Shown here in pieces: positions 23,248-37,000 of a stretch of DNA of 64,000 nucleotides; within the stretch, counting starts at the first letter, position 1; every line of letters starts with the position of its first letter. The position numbers and the translations under genes were made by a program. Below the pieces are notes generated by a model. The model was not told the DNA's origin. It made no database searches and saw only the letters and a program-made list of their open reading frames with translations. This stretch comes from Bigelowiella natans CCMP2755 (lineage: Eukaryota; Cercozoa; Chlorarachniophyceae): the NCBI GenBank assembly GCA_000320545.1, contig ADNK01000423.1, positions 5,001 through 69,000 on the forward strand, read 5' to 3'.

Positions 23248-24320
23248 ATGTCCTCGCAGGGCCTTCCAACAGGAGGTGCTCAGGACCGAGAGGGCTCCGA
23301 TCGCTACTTCGACAATCTCGATAATGTCAAGGATGTTGACGAGACAAAGGAAGAAAAAGGCGATGAAAAGGAAGAGGTTATCACAAAGAAGCTAAAAACA
23401 TATGGTGGTACTTACCCTCACTTGAAATTATTAGGAAAAGAAACCCTCTCAAGGACTTTTGCGCCAGTTCGATTTCCGAAAGGTACCCTAAGATATTCGC
23501 GTGTTCAACCAAAATCGGTCCCATGATCGTTTAATGGTTCATCATGTTCAGGGTGCAATGCCTGAGAAGGCACGAGTCGTTGGAGGAAAGACGAACATCA
23601 CCGTTGAACACGATAAAAGTTCGGTAAGTTCAATGATAGAGAATACCTTCCTAATAAATCTTTTTAAAACATGCCTATCCTAATCCACAGAGCGTAATCG
23701 TTGACCCTGGCTCTCATATTCTGCTGGACTTGGAGAATATGACGGTGAAAGTCATTTTAGAATGGTTCTGCTGTCACGATATGACGTTGTTCCGATCATT
23801 TAACAGCCAAATCAAAGTAACGATATGATGAACGATTTTACGCTCACGATGGACATCAAGCTAAACAAGCTTCCCAAGAAGAACTTCTTTCTTGTTTCAT
23901 TGAATGACAAACAAGACCGTTCGATCATCTCGCCAGGTTTCTTTGTCATTTTTGTTCGAAGTCTGTGTAGCATCTGGATATTTACACAAATGGACTTATC
24001 CATTTACACAAATGGACTTATCTTTCTTCGAATTAAACCTTATAACAGGGGAAATCCAAGTCTATGACGACGGCGGTGTTGGGTACTTTGGCATTCGCGG
24101 TCTTACGAAAATCAAGCCCGGGAAATGGACTCGTGTGGTCATCACCTCCGGTGGCGGGTTCCAAAGCGGCACCCGTAAAGTTACAACCTATGTTAATGGA
24201 AAGAAATGTGCATCTATAGACAAGCCAATTCTAAATACAAAGGTATTCGACTTTGATGAAGTCTCCTGAAGATCTAAAAATATTTTCATGTGCTTGCATA
24301 GAGAGCCACATTTACACGTT

Positions 24321-24362
<42 letters not shown>

Positions 24363-25151
24363 GAAGGGGGGTGAGAGAAAGAAAGGAGAGGACATTGTCA
24401 TTGAATCAATTATCTCTTCCTAGAGCTCATTTAAATTAAAATTAGGACGGTAGGTTTGCAATGGCGACCTCGCACATTCGCTTATTTCAAAACGACGAGA
24501 AGAAAGTTTTCGATAAGATTCAGCTTCGCTACGCTGAAGTCCGCGGAGAATGCTGGACTTCTGAAAAGGTTAAAGAGAACAACTTCACCAATCGCATCTA
24601 TTCCGCGATCATTGAAGAGGAAGAAGAGAAGAAGCGGAAACTGTTCACTTCTCTATCCCTGCAGCCCCTATACAAGAAACCACCTCCAGTTTGGATGCAT
24701 CCCGCCTTCGGTGCCGAGTTTGGTGACGCTTTTCTAGAAAAGACTGGTTTAGAAGGGGGAAGCCTAAGCGTATGCCTTCACGTATTTTCGATGGTTGTGA
24801 AGGACATGCTTCGAGATCAGCGGGATTTACTCGATGGACTCGATGAGGATGAGTTGCAGTCTCTTGATACGCTGAACACTGTCTTCCAAAATGCAGTCAG
24901 TCTTTCCAAACAGCATGCCATTGCAATGAAAGGTGGTCAACAGCTTGTTGCTTTCATCCGCAAATTTCGAATTCAGCACCTCGAGGCCCTGCAGGAAGGG
25001 GAGCTGATGGTCATTCCTGGTGGAGTTGGCGGCAGGCCATACGTCTACGTTCTCGAGCGTGCGGATGACTTCAGCGATAACTATCGGTGTGTGTGTGTGT
25101 GTGTGTATTTGTTTTCATCATATTATTTCCCCTAAGTGCTACTCGGTGCTA

Positions 25152-25184
<33 letters not shown>

Positions 25185-28090
25185 AGACTACTGTGTTCCT
25201 TCCGCATAATCATTATTGATTGCTGTCCTGTGTGTGATACTGGATATCAGCTTCGTGATCGTTAACACGGATCCACATTGGGGTCTGGCATACCATGAAT
25301 GTAGCGCTGAAGTACAGCCAAAGCTTCGCTATAAACAAGTGGTTGTGTTTGATGATATCCCACAAGAAAAGATTGAGCAAGATGCTTTCTGGTCCCTCCT
25401 CTTCATGCTCAACACTCTCAGAGCTGGGCCCGACAAGGTATGTCTCTTCACGTCATAGACAAAAAACATACACAGCATCATACGCACTCACACAGATATG
25501 GCCGAGTATTATACGCTGCTTTCGACAACAGAAGTATGCGCTTTATTGGAACGCATTATTACCTGTCGTTCGTTTGTCGAGTAGTGTAAGTGATAATGGA
25601 TGATGGTGTGGTGCTACATACAGGTCTACGACTGGTTGCTGCCGTACCTGATCGACCTACCCCTTGAGCATGCAGTGACATACACCTCCGACTGTGAAGA
25701 AGTTGACTGGCGATGTCCCCAACGTGCCAATATGGCATACTATCGTGTCCTCCTCGAATCCTACCATTACATGATGCGAAGAAAGGGTCTCACGAATGAA
25801 CAAGCAAAGAAAGTGTCTTTTGCCGTGCGTGCACAATATTTACAGATGGCTTACAACGATTTGAGGATCTTCTCGTCCATGCGAATGGGACTTTCTGGCT
25901 CAGATTTCCGCCTAGTTGAGATCGCAATGCAGCAAGTCGCCTATGCAGCTGTCAAGCGTAGCAAACGTGAGTTGTTAGCGGCCAAGCATCTAGCTGCGGT
26001 AAAGAAGCGTTTAGACGAGACGCATCAACTAGCAATGAACCTTCCCTGCACCGAGCAGCTCTCTATCGACCCTCCTGATAAGCTTAGGCTGGATGGTCGC
26101 AGTTTGTCGGTTCAGGATCAATGGAATTATCAGCCTCTCTTTGACCGCCTTTTGAGAAAAGACAGTGTTGACGGCTTGGCTGGTGCTCCTATCCAGATTC
26201 CTTCGTATGTACCCATCGATTTCCTACAGGTGAAGCGAACGGTGACGAGCTTCGAGGAGGCCCTTACAGCACTACGGTGGTGTGATAAGATGTGTACTCT
26301 CACCGCGGTTCAAGGACATTGCGTTAAGAATATCAATTTTCTAAAGGTCGCTCTGATCCAGCATACTTTTGTGCATGTGCTCCCGGTTCCAAAATCTGAG
26401 AATGCACAAGACTATGACGACTGTGTGTGGAACACTCAAGTCGTGTACGGTCGCCAGCTTGATGTTTTATTCTTATGTCAGCGAATTATGGAGCATTTCG
26501 TATCTTCGGTACTTTCGCTGAAAAACAATCGTCCGCTAGATGCAGTAAGGATCATAATTCCTGCGTGCATCACAGCGATTGCTGACGTCATGATGCGCAA
26601 GGAAGCGACCGATGATCCGTCCGAGTTGTGCTTGTATTTAATGGGCCGACGCGGCGGCACGCAATATGGATTGTCAGTGGGAATGCTTCCTTCACAAACA
26701 GAGACGATCGAAGTGCACAGTCCCGAGCTGAACATCGCACGTACAGCTGTACTGGATTACTTCATGTATCAGCAGGAGCATAAGTTTGTGCAGATAATGC
26801 GATGGGAAGACTCATACACTAACATGTGGGGTACAGAGCTCGAGTGGCTTGGCGCTTTGGGAAGAGAATGGGCATTCCCCCAACCTAATCACCCGAAGTA
26901 CCTATGTGGCGGTCTCATCATTAAGAATTGGCCAGAACTCCAATGTTATCGCGATGTTGCGTACTACTTCAAGTGGTTTTTGAATACAGATCCAAAGGCA
27001 CACCCTCCTGCGGGACGACCGTATGCACAATCCCAAGCAAAGCTAAATTGGCGTGTTACACCCAGAGGCTTTGAAGTGGTATCGACCCTCCTCCCACCGA
27101 AGTTTCCAATGTTCTGCCGCCCAAGACCAGGAATTCCATGGGGTCACCGATTTGAGACCTTTGCAGACCCCTCAAAGCTGACAGGCCACACAGTTAATAC
27201 TGAGGACGATGTCCTTCACATTAAGAATCTCCCGGGTTTCCCAGTCTCCGAAATCCGTGAAGTCAAGGACGAAAAGGGCAATCTCAAAGAGGAAAAAGTG
27301 CCACGCGTTGTCATAGGGCAGAAGGACTCCGAGCTCCTAATGTCGTACCTTACTGTTCCCTATATGCGAGTGCCACTCGTGATCTCCTTCTTCGCGACTG
27401 AAGACCGCATTCACGCTCTCAGATCCAAACAGCTGCGTGATCTGCTTGACTCCGTGATGTTTGAGCCAGGTTCGTATCTACCTCTCGGTGTGAACCAAGA
27501 GCCGAAGGAGGTGCCCACCCGTAACTCACAACTACTCGCAACTCCCTACGGCCTTTTAATCAACGAACTCCATCGTTCCCCAGATGCTGTGATGCAGAGC
27601 GTTATCCGTCTGCTTGAATTTGCAATTGATCTTGATACGGGATCATTCAAAGCCAGCACTGTTGATATCATCCTGTATATTGTCAGGCTCGGTTGTCGAG
27701 TCGACAGCTACGTGGATTTCATGATCCAGATTGCACGGGGTACACATGAGTGCATCCGAACTCCCATGCGTGATGTTAACGTGACCGACAACGTGGTGGC
27801 TAAGCTTGAGGGATATCTCACGGCTCTTAGAGCCTTACTCCGAGGCCGTATGCACACGATAGTCGAGGGTTATATTAATGAAGCAATGCGCGAAATTCAA
27901 GGCAAGGAAGACGATGAAGTGGTTGATCGCAACACCAAAGTCGCGTGCCGTATGCACACGCACCTCTTACTGATGTACCGAAATGTGCAACTAGAACAGC
28001 TCACACCTGAGATAGCTTCAACGCTGCTTTGCGGGTTTGTGACACAATGACATTATTATAACAACAAGGGATAATGCGATATTATATTTA

Positions 28091-28147
<57 letters not shown>

Positions 28148-31134
28148 TGTGTGCACTGTAAATTAGCAGCATTAATTAGACTAATCGTACGCTAACGCGT
28201 TCGAGTGCATGTGTTTGTATTTTGATTTGAAATAATGTGCGAATGGCATAGTTGATTTGTGTTGTTACTGTTGACGTTCAGTATGGTGGTGGTGGTGTGT
28301 GACCCAAGTCTGCGTGTACACATTTTTAAACAATATTATGCAAGTATTATCGCCTGTGGGGCCCACAGTGGCGATGGGTACTCATTTGGCCTTAGTTGTT
28401 ACTTCTCATTGATGTTGTGTTCTCATTGATGCTTCCTCTTGTGGTTGGGTGATAAACAGATTCGTGTTTTTGACCATCCGTCACACATGGAACATGGGAC
28501 TGATGGAGATTCCAGAATTCGAGCTGTATGAACTGTTGCAGGTAATGCGTCGGCGACTAGTAACGTACACACGTTCTCTCGACCAAGTTCCGCTCAACGA
28601 CCTTATGGAAGCTGCCGTGCGTGTATCGACCGGTACTGGATTTCGTAAACTGATTGGAGGGAAAAAATCTGCAAGAAACTGGGCGTATATCCGAGGAGCA
28701 CGATCTGTAGGGCGCTTCACAGTGTTGACAGCCCGATCGCGTTTCTATCAGATCGCTGAGTCCAAGGTACGCGAGGTCGAAGACAACAAAGAACTCGGTG
28801 TCGAGATTGATTGGCAGATAATTCAGCTTACATTGCGTTCAAGTCACTTAAAAGCGCTCTCCAAGTCAATTGCCGCAAACCCCGATGTGACTATGATCTT
28901 CGGTAGTAAGAGCATGCAGGCAGCTACAATCCAGGATGCAGAGCACAGGGAGTGGGTACGTCTAGTGGGCCGACAACACGACATCCAACATTGGCGCACA
29001 CCAGATCCACGTCTTGCGGAGCAGGAGCTAATGCGGGAGTACGACCCTACTGAACTTGAAGAGTCAGAGCGTTGGATTTTGCCGATTTGGGAGCCGGTTC
29101 GCAAAAAATTCTTTATTCCGCCACCTCCAAACCCTCCAATCCCAATCTGGTTGCCAGAAAAGCCGCTTGAAGCAAACGCGCAGGTATGCTACATGATCGC
29201 CAGTCATCCAAAGAAAGGGGGAACTATCAAAGAGATATTCGTGTTCAAGGAGCTACAAATGATCCAAATATACGATGTTATGTCCCATGGGCGCAGATTT
29301 TACCGGTCACTTGTGTATTCGACCGACGCCCGATACTCTCTTCGTGATCTGCAACCGCCTGTTGGCCAGAGAAAGAGCATGTGGGTATCCTGGGGACGAC
29401 ATGAGGCTGGAAATCCATGGAGCGGCGATCGGGCCCAAGGCGTCTCCTGCGTGATTACACGCCATCGTGACTACCACGGAAACCTTTCTGGTACTGAGGA
29501 GCAGCTTATTCCAGAACGCCTGTTGTACGGGATTGTACCAAGTTGTCTCTTCGAAACTCATCGTTTCTGGCAGGACGCTAACGATAACATTCACGGTTAC
29601 CCGATTGGGGACGACAAGGGCCCTATTCTATGTATCGATCTGAAAGGGTTGCGTAAGGTCGGCTCACTCGAGGAAGCAGGCGTTTGTGCACGAATTACAA
29701 GGGTGCCCTACAAGCTATTTAAGGCTAGGATGATGGCCATGGAACAACTTCAGGGCGAGATGAATGATCTAAAGCTTGGCCCCGCCATTTCCTCGCAGGG
29801 CTCGAACGACTTCACGAATATCACCCATCCTGCTGACAAAAACGAAGGGGGTGATGATGGCCGTGTAAAGTCGGTTGACGAGGTAGAGTTAACGATGGTA
29901 AACATGCTCTATGCTCCGCCTAAGTCCAAGATCTTCAATATGTTCAAGACGCTGAAACGCATCGAGAAACTATCTTATATGGTATGTTGGACACGCAGTA
30001 CGGATCCTGAGGGCGGTGACTTCGACATCGACCTTGTGGAGTTACCGCGGCTGAAGATGTCATTTGTGGGTAGAAAGGACCATGATGGACGCACACAGCT
30101 CTACTCTATGGACCACTCAGACTTGTTCGTGTCTAATGAACGTTCAATGCTCACCTGCTCGCTACTGAGAGGCATTCCCCACTCTTTGTTGATGCAGAAC
30201 GCCAACGGAGAGATGAAGATTCTGGTACCCTGTGTCCATCCAGTGAGGCCGCCCATTGAATCTGCACCTTTCAGTACAGAGCTTGTCATGAACTATGCTA
30301 ACCGTCCGTGGCTAGAGCAGCTCTCTCAGCGCTACTTTTTGTATCCAGTACACATCTCCCTCTCGTTCCTTTTCACACCGACCCTGAGCTCGGCTCTGTA
30401 CCTGCTGCTACTACGTTTCTTGCACCGAGACTACGGAACAGCATTTCGACTTGTCGATTCTATTGGCACCGATGCTGTATTCCTGGATGAGGAGGCAATG
30501 ATCTTCATGGACCTTAAGCAGTGCAATTCCGATAAGCATCCTGATGCCCATGCAGTTCGACTTGCAATCTCACATGTTATGATTGACTCTGAGGGGGCAC
30601 TCACTTCGCCAAACCAGCAATTCATGGATATCTACAGCCTAAAACACGGCGAAAGCTTCACCTGTCACGTGACTGGAAAAGAGTACAAGCAGGAAGGAAC
30701 GATCTACTTCAAGTGCAATGCCCCAAACGGCCCCCAAGGGTTCACGGCATGCCAACGTGTAATGGAAGGTAAAGTGCCTCTCCCTTGGAACCTCACGAAC
30801 GATATGACCGGATTTGTCACCAAGCTGGAACACGTCTCCTCCATCTGTCGCTTAACGCATGTGCAGCAGCTCGAGATCCTGGAACGATGCATCTGTGATA
30901 CGAATGACCCACGTTTCGACCCGCGAAAGTACACCGAGTATGGAATTATCTTGAACAAAAACCGCATCCACTACCTTCAGGCAATGTTATCGGGGCAGGA
31001 AAACGCCCCTTGCTTTGTTGTGCCACGCATTCCTGAGCAGAAATGGCCTCTTCGAGTCAATAGAACTGCAATTGGCGGGGCATCAATGTCGAATGACGGT
31101 ATGGTGTTAATATGCATATATGCATAAGAAGCTG

Positions 31135-31167
<33 letters not shown>

Positions 31168-33988
31168 GGTGATAAAGGCGATTATTTGTGTTACATTATC
31201 TCATGATCAGGTATTGTCATTTGGCTATAGTCATCGTTTAATTGATTTCTTATAAATGTCAGGGGTCGCATCTTTGAGTGTGATGTATGAGGCTGCTCCT
31301 TCGTATGGCGGGTATATGGCACTCCAAGCAGCACAGAAATTCTTGACTCCAAGGGGTCAGCCTTTACAATACGAAAACACTCGAGGGCAAATCTGGAAGC
31401 TTGGATTCTTGTTTATCTACAACTTATATACCGGAACAACAAAATGTAAGATTGGTGGGAATGATGATTCGAAATGCCTTGCACTCCTTTTGACTCAGTT
31501 ACTTCACGATCGTAACGAAGGATGGAATCCTCTCATCTCTATCTTGGATATCATCGGCAAGAACCAACACATTATTCCTGCCTTGCCCAAGTTCCGTGAT
31601 ACCCGACGCAATAAGCACCCACGAATCTCTGTCTTGTGCCAAGGAGACGAGAAGGTGTCGCCGCTGGCCACACTTCTTGAGAGGCTGTTCTCCAAGCTGC
31701 CCGTCATGGATCGTGAACGTAAGCTGCAGTATCCTGACGGCGAGTACGACCAACTCGACCCTCCAGAAGAAACGTGTCCCGTAATTCAGCCCGAGGGAAG
31801 GAAGTTTATTGTACCAAGACTTTCGGACCTTCAGTGCTCGGAGCGTTTATTGAAAGGAATAGATGCTAAGCAAGTAGAGAACAATGACTTGGAATTTCCA
31901 ACCGATTTGCTCATGCCCTTCACCAATCAGCCCATGAAGAAGTATATTGATGCTAAATGGCATAAAGAGCCAGAGGATGAGGACGACCCATTGCTTCATT
32001 ACCCGGAGGAAGATGAGGACGATAAAGAAGAGGACAAAGCAGGCAACTTGAGGCCTATTATGCAAGAATTCAAGCTAGATCTCAAGGACAATAGTCCTTA
32101 CAAGGCAGAGGAGGCGACGTGCCCTTCGATGTGCAGGCGCATCCACAAGACACAGAGCGAGGTCAGGCACCCACAGAATTAATCTTAAGGGGGAATGGGA
32201 AGATTGAAGAAGAGGAACAGGATCAGAGAGCTAGAACCTACTAGAACTACTACTACTACTACTACTACTACTTTATGCAGCACCACCACCACCACCACCT
32301 ATGAATGAAGCAGCGTGGATATGTGTGTCATGGATTTTTTCTTTGTGGTTTAGAACGTTATTTGTATATTTGTGATTTAGATCATCGTTTATAATACCAT
32401 CATGGTGTGATTGTCATTATCAGGTGGCAAGAATCATGCTTAGACGATATGCTGATGACGTGAAGAATTTTGCTAAAAGGCACAACTCTCAGGCCAAACT
32501 TTATCTCGACTCTCTCTTCGAGGCGGATGTTGATGTAATGTTACAGACTAGTCAAAGTGGAGGTGGTGTTGCTGCTTCTGAAGCAGAGAGGAAAGATTTA
32601 TCCCAGGCAGCAATTAAAAGAGCGCTTGGTCAGATGGGACACCTCATTGACGCTATGAAAGAAGAGCGCGACGAGGACGCTGCATACGTAGATATCGGCT
32701 TAAGTTACATCCAGAGGGTTGCGAACAAGGTCGATCCTCCTCCATCCGCTGCAGAAGAACCTGAAGGCCAAGCTATGGTTGATTATCACACCTTCTTGCT
32801 CAATCGTATGTGTAATCAAGAGACTAAAATCTGGATGGAATACCTGATTGGTTGCTTGCTATCAACGAAATCTGTGTCTGACCTACAAAAACTTAATCCG
32901 TACTTCAACGAAAAGCGTGTAAACAACGTCAAGGACGTCATTTGTGTCACCATTCTCAGGGCTAATCGCGTCGGTCAGCTCAACCGTGCAATTGATGCAA
33001 CCAGAAAAGTCGTGAAACTGCTTACGAAGCTCAAAAAGATGCCTGGTAAGTAGAAATAGGGTGAGATAGGATGAGAAGGGGTTGTATGTAGTATACGTGG
33101 TGGGTGGGTGGGTGGGTGGATGGTGATGAGAGAAACGACATCGTGAATACAGCAGTGGACAATCACTTTCTATCAATGTACACTGTTTCTCTACCTTTCA
33201 CCACCATTATGCTGCTATGTAATGGTGCTCTCGCTGCTACTATACTTTATTAGGTCCTGTCACAGCTCCCAGTGTTCGCACTGGCCTTGTGCTCTCTGCT
33301 GAGAAGATCGTTGCAAACTTAACCTGTAAGAGATATTTCATGGATAATAAGGAGGAAAAGGAGGGACTTGTCAAGTATGATCCACGCTACCTTGTCTTTG
33401 AATTCGTATGGAACATCTTGCTTCGAAAGAAGCAAGTCGTGCACGTCCGTGAGTACCTCCAAGTCATGCAAAAGGGCGGCTCAATCGTGAAGCAGCTGAT
33501 TATGGGATCTGGTAAAACAATGGTGATTGGCCCCTTGTTATGTTTGATGCTGTCAGACGGAAAGACGCTTGTTACCATGTCTGTTCCACGCGCTCTGCTC
33601 GAGCTCACTCGTTCAAACCTCCGGAATACGTTCTCGTCTATTATGAGCAAGCGCATCTTCACTCTCAAATTCGACAGGGCATCGCAGGTGCAACCTCGCT
33701 TGCTAAGGAAGCTCACACTTGCTACAGAGAAGTCTGGCATCGTGATTTCGAATCCTACGTCCATCAAATCGATGATGCTCAAGATTATCGAGCTCTTGCA
33801 CACCATGACGGACCCTGCTTCTAAGAAGAATGAACGAATTGATTACGAGCGCGACCGTAATCTAGTAGTGCAATGCCTAGCTAAGTTCAAGTCTTCAATT
33901 CTTATCATGGACGAGGTTGATCTCATTCTCCATCCTCTTAAGTCAGAGCTCAACTTCCCTATTGGCGAAAAGGTAGTAGTAATAGTAA

Positions 33989-34020
<32 letters not shown>

Positions 34021-37000
34021 ACGATCGTGAGGTGGTGATGATATTGATGACGGAGGTTGAAATGAATGAAACAGAACACTATGAAATTACAAGAAAGTAG
34101 GAAAATATTTTCCTTCTTTCGTCCCCCTTCTGACCCCCTGCCTCCGATAACAGGTTAAGCTGGACTTCTCGCCTGAACGATGGGAATTGCCTATTCATCT
34201 TGTTGATGCGATCTTCTCTTCTACGCTTGGAAGAATGTCGGTGAAATTCGAAGATTCTTCTGAGGCCTCTAGAATACTTGAGGAGCTCAAATCCCGTTTG
34301 GAGGAGGGCTACAAACAGCGTGCTTTGTTCAAGTAATACCATTATTACTAATGTTACTACTAATACTACTATAACCACTGCTACTACTACTTGATTGGAG
34401 CTAGAAGATATATAGATAAAAATTACTATTACTTTCATCATTGTTACTACTACATCATACCAATGAATAATGATCGATGATTGAGACAAAACTATCGGAC
34501 ACGCTTCCTATGTTGTTGTTGTTGTTGTTGTTTCTGATACTTATCGAACATATATTTATCATAAAGGTTCCCACACGTGATCCTCCTCAACCCCGATTTC
34601 TACCACAAATTCCTGAAACCAGTACTGGCAGATTGGGCAATGTTATGGATGGAGACAAAACACTTCCGTGGACTCGAAAAAGATGACCTCAAAATCTACC
34701 TCTTACATGGTGCGCGCCCCGACCCTGGAAAGGTCGTTGAGATGGAAAAACGTCTTGAGCTGATCTCCGCAGCTTCCAAGGCAAAGGAGCTTAACGCTTT
34801 GCAGATGCAAGTTCTCAAGTTGCCCAATAAGGTTCTTTCCGATGAACAAAAGCAACTTTTGGAGGAAAAAGAGCAGAAACTTGTCCTCTCCATCAAGGAG
34901 CTCAAGAAGATCAATCAAGAGAGAAAACGCATTGCCCCGCTTGTAAGCGCAATCCACGTGCCCTCTCACAGGAAGATGCTCAATCTAGCGCACGACTACC
35001 TCAAGATGTACATGCCGCACATCATGCAGAAGATTAATCGTGTATCGTTTGGGCTGATGAACACCAGAGACAAGATGCGTGCTTTAGCAGAAAACCCGTA
35101 TATGCCTCGGACTCGCTACATGCTTGCAATTCCGTTTGTTGGGAAGGATGTGCCAAGCCGTGCCTCCGAATTTGCCCATCCTGACGTCGTCATTGGTCTC
35201 ACGATCCTTGCATACCGGTACTCTGGCCTACGTTGGGAAGACTTCGACCACATCGTCGGAACTATGCGCAACAAGCTATTCAAAGAGGGTAAAGGTCCTG
35301 TCAAGTACCGACCGACTAACCGTCTCCACGAGTATTGGGTGAAAACGGCCAAAGGTTTCATCAAAGGCTCCAAAGAGGAAAAGAAGGCTAGGAAGTTAGC
35401 TGCTAAGGAGAAGCTTGCCTTAGAGGAAATTGAACCACAGATGAGTGAACTTGGACAGGGCCTCAAAAACTATGAGCGAGAGTGCAAGTCTGAGGAAGAG
35501 CTTAAGGAATTCTATGAAACCAAGAAGTATAAGGAGTACCAAACATTTGTGGCAAAAAGAGCAGGCAACGATGAGGCCGTTGCGTGGCTTGAGAAAGGTA
35601 CTGTGGTGGCGCTACGACTGCTGCAGCGCTCAAATTCCGAGCAGATGAACAAATTGTTCGATCTTTGGAAGGACCTCCCTGAGACAATCCACTTTTACTT
35701 GCAAGATTATGTCTTCGAGAAATACATGCGCCACCAGAAGGTCAAGCTCTCTGCGTGTGGTCAGGAATTAGGCGGGGCAATGCTATTTCCAAGAAGGATT
35801 GGGTTTTCCGGCACACCATCTGACCTGATGCCTGTGGAACTTGGATCTTGCGATTACGAGAAATGCGCCGATGGGCAGATGTTCTATAAGCTAACTTCGA
35901 CCGTGATTTGCTCGCACCAAATGATCGGTGACAACTGGAGTGTAAGTTCGCTCCTCGACATCATTGCTAAAGGTACATGGTCAGCCCTCATTGATGTGGG
36001 TGCGCTTGTCACCGGATTGAGCAACTACGATGTTGCTAAGTACCTCCTCGACAACGGGCTGCCGTGGTGTGATGGAGTCGTGTTCTTGGATGACATGGAT
36101 AGGAAGATGATTCTCGTCAGAGCGACTGGTCGGGTTGTGAAGCTCTCACAGTGCGGCATTCCAGAGGAACGAAGGTTTGCATTCTATGATCAAGTGCACA
36201 CGACAGGAATGGACATTCGCCACAAGCTTGATGCTGTTGCAATTCTTACCATTGGAAAGGATATGACCTGGCGAGACTATGCGCAGGCTGCTTATCGTAT
36301 GCGTGGAATCGGTAAAGGACAAGGCATTCGTCTCTTCATTATTCCTGAGATCTACCGCCACATGACCAGAGAGTTAAGGAAAGCTGGTATTGTGATTGAG
36401 AAGGACGCGGAAAAGGCCCAAGGGAAGAATGTGCTCAATCACGTAGCGGCGTGGCTTGTAATCAACTCCATGCGCATGGAACGCATACAGTTCAACATGC
36501 TACAGATGCAGAACGTGGCGAATATCTGGAGGAAGCGCGGCTTCGAAGGGCTGATCAAGCAGCACCATACGTTCAAGCTCAATCGAAAGCAGCCCGATGT
36601 TTATCTTCGCAAATGCTTGGACATGTTCCGCGAGCCGCTTGATTTCAGCGTGGAGTCTTCGATCCCTGAACCTCGCATTTTCGCAGAGACCATCGACAAG
36701 ATGATCGAAGAAAATAAGCAATTCGTCATGGGCGCTGACGAAAAGCTAACAGAGAAGGTAAAGGAGGTCGTTGCACAGGCCGACAAAATGCTGGATCTTT
36801 CTTACGTAGCCTTAGAGGCTGAACAACAACAGGAAGCCGAGGCAGAGCAAGAGCAGCAGCAAGAGCAAGAACAGGAACAAGAACAAGAGGAAGAGATTGA
36901 AATCGAGAAGTACGTCGATGTTGCATATCAGCGTGATAACGAGGCTCCGATCCCATGGGAGTTCCTGCGTCTACGTGACAAGAACTTCTGCTCTCAATTC

